The notes under the pieces were generated by a model. It worked only from the letters and a program-made list of their open reading frames with translations, made no database searches and was not told where the DNA came from. Below are positions 44,575 through 45,200 of a stretch of 45,200 bases of DNA, piece by piece. Made by a program: the position numbers and the translations under genes. Each line of letters starts with the position of its first letter. Within the stretch, counting starts at the first letter, position 1. This DNA is from Bacillus sp. (in: firmicutes) (GTDB lineage Bacteria; Bacillota; Bacilli; Bacillales; Salisediminibacteriaceae): positions 1 to 45,200 of the forward strand of contig PWLM01000149.1 of assembly GCA_003560495.1 (NCBI GenBank). The letters are read 5' to 3'.

Positions 44575-45200
44575 ATGACATTTATACCATTACTTTCGCA
44601 ACGTGCGGGGATCATAAACTTTGGTGAACGCATGGTAGAGCAGGATAGAATTAACTTGCAGGTTCAGGTTGATTTGGAAAATTGCACGAAGGTTGAACAT
44701 ATCCCCATAGAATCAGTTTCCGATATTACTGATGATGTAATATGGTTTGAAGACTATTTTTACATACCAACAGGGGTAACAGAGTTTCACTTTTGGGAGG
44801 GCATGACCCTGCATACATGGACCTGGGATGGTGTAGAATGGCAGGAAGGTATTTCCACAACTGCTGCTTATTCTCCCAACCCTGGCCCAATAACTGAAAT
44901 TTCAAATGATGTAACTCATGATGGAAACTATTTCATTATTCCTGATGGAGTTACCGAGTTTTCATTTGAAGATGGTGGTAATTATTATGTATGGACATGG
45001 AATGCGGGAACTACATCATGGGATAGTGTTGAATACGAAATAGTATCCTACGATGCAGGTGGTGATGCAATTACAAATATTGACCCTGCAACCATTACAT
45101 ACGATACTAACCGATTCCTTGTTCCTACTGCTGCAAGTATAACATCATTTACTTTTGATAAGGCAGCTACGGCAATGGAGGCAACGTTTAGTGTTGATAC
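44575..45200 (+). CDS. Adhesin-like repeat protein, 3'-truncated by window end
   Basis: The frame starts at ATG 44575 and stays open to the end of the window (208 codons seen). The N-terminal ~45 residues are 'MTFIPLLSQRAGIINFGER' plus a short polar segment that may attach it to the virion. From residue ~48 three repeats follow: 'VSDITDDVIWFEDYFYIPTG', 'ITEISNDVTHDGNYFIIPDG' and 'ITNIDPATITYDTNRFLVPT', each followed by an 'F-x-F' strand and, in the first two, a Trp-rich 'TWTW' strand. The same family forms the C-terminus of the upstream gene. It is probably a repeat-built appendage; total length and C-terminal domain are unknown. The 50-base gap before it is A/T-rich with no clear Shine-Dalgarno. 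Confidence 0.65.
   Translation, partial: MTFIPLLSQRAGIINFGERMVEQDRINLQVQVDLENCTKVEHIPIESVSDITDDVIWFEDYFYIPTGVTEFHFWEGMTLHTWTWDGVEWQEGISTTAAYSPNPGPITEISNDVTHDGNYFIIPDGVTEFSFEDGGNYYVWTWNAGTTSWDSVEYEIVSYDAGGDAITNIDPATITYDTNRFLVPTAASITSFTFDKAATAMEATFSVD
44716..45200 (+). repeat. Tandem 'F-x-[IV]-P ... F-x-F' repeats at the window end
   Basis: Three units are visible with consensus 'I-[ST]-x-I-x(8-15)-F-x-[IV]-P-x(2-5)-[VI]-x-x-F-x-F'. Spacing is near 60 residues between the starts of the first two units. The third unit is cut by the window end. Confidence 0.7.

Noticed and set aside
1-45200. Reassigned stop codon, as in some crAss-like phages
   Set aside because: TAG ends several genes (for example at 1030, 2476 and 38216), each followed at once by a new start, and no gene is broken by internal TAG or TGA.
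1-45200. tRNA genes, CRISPR arrays, insertion sequences, integrase or attachment sites
   Set aside because: None seen; coding density leaves no gap larger than about 75 bases and no regularly spaced short DNA repeats were found.

Overview
The window looks like the late (virion) gene block of a tailed double-stranded DNA phage infecting a member of the Bacteroidota, most likely a crAss-like podovirus (Crassvirales) or a close relative. The main evidence is the gene order (candidate scaffold, major capsid, small head-tail ring proteins, a 1336-residue tail 'muzzle/stabilization' protein, cargo proteins, then a giant virion RNA polymerase polyprotein) and the catalytic signature of a two-barrel RNA polymerase inside a 6668-residue protein. 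The Bacteroidota host is supported by a SprB-like repeat, a Fibrobacter-succinogenes-type (FISUMP) domain, and gene starts preceded by A/T-rich leaders that mostly lack a Shine-Dalgarno sequence. All genes are on the + strand and tightly packed; no gap exceeds 75 bases. The standard genetic code fits, since TAG, TGA and TAA are all used as stops. No tRNA, CRISPR, insertion sequence or integrase is visible.

Region 1 (1-7640), head and connector: a 5'-truncated acidic protein (candidate scaffold), the major capsid protein, a Lys/Glu-rich protein, a candidate ring protein, a 384-residue structural protein followed by a strong rho-independent terminator, then four small overlapping genes (candidate ring/adaptor proteins and an IHF-like candidate). 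Region 2 (7643-15905), tail barrel and cargo: the 1336-residue muzzle/stabilization protein followed by three proteins probably packaged and ejected with the DNA.

Region 3 (15930-35936) is one uninterrupted 20-kb reading frame. It carries, in order, an N-terminal hydrophobic region, a long helical region, a superfamily 1 helicase, a degenerate PD-(D/E)XK-like nuclease region, a zincin HExxH site, the DxDxD RNA polymerase active site, a second zincin HExxH site, and a hydrophobic C-terminus. It probably enters the cell with the DNA, transcribes early genes, and may be cut by its own protease domains. The small gene just before it is in the same frame, separated by one stop codon.

Region 4 (35981-45200) encodes receptor-binding appendages: Ig/FN3-like and carboxypeptidase-regulatory-like modules, a protein with seven Leu-Pro repeats, a 1047-residue tail fibre with nested repeats, a FISUMP protein with permuted halves, a small helical protein, and two adjacent adhesin-like proteins sharing one repeat family. 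The last gene runs off the window end.

All family assignments come from reading motifs by eye. No database search was run, and the names of the small ring, cargo and appendage proteins are inferences from position and pattern.
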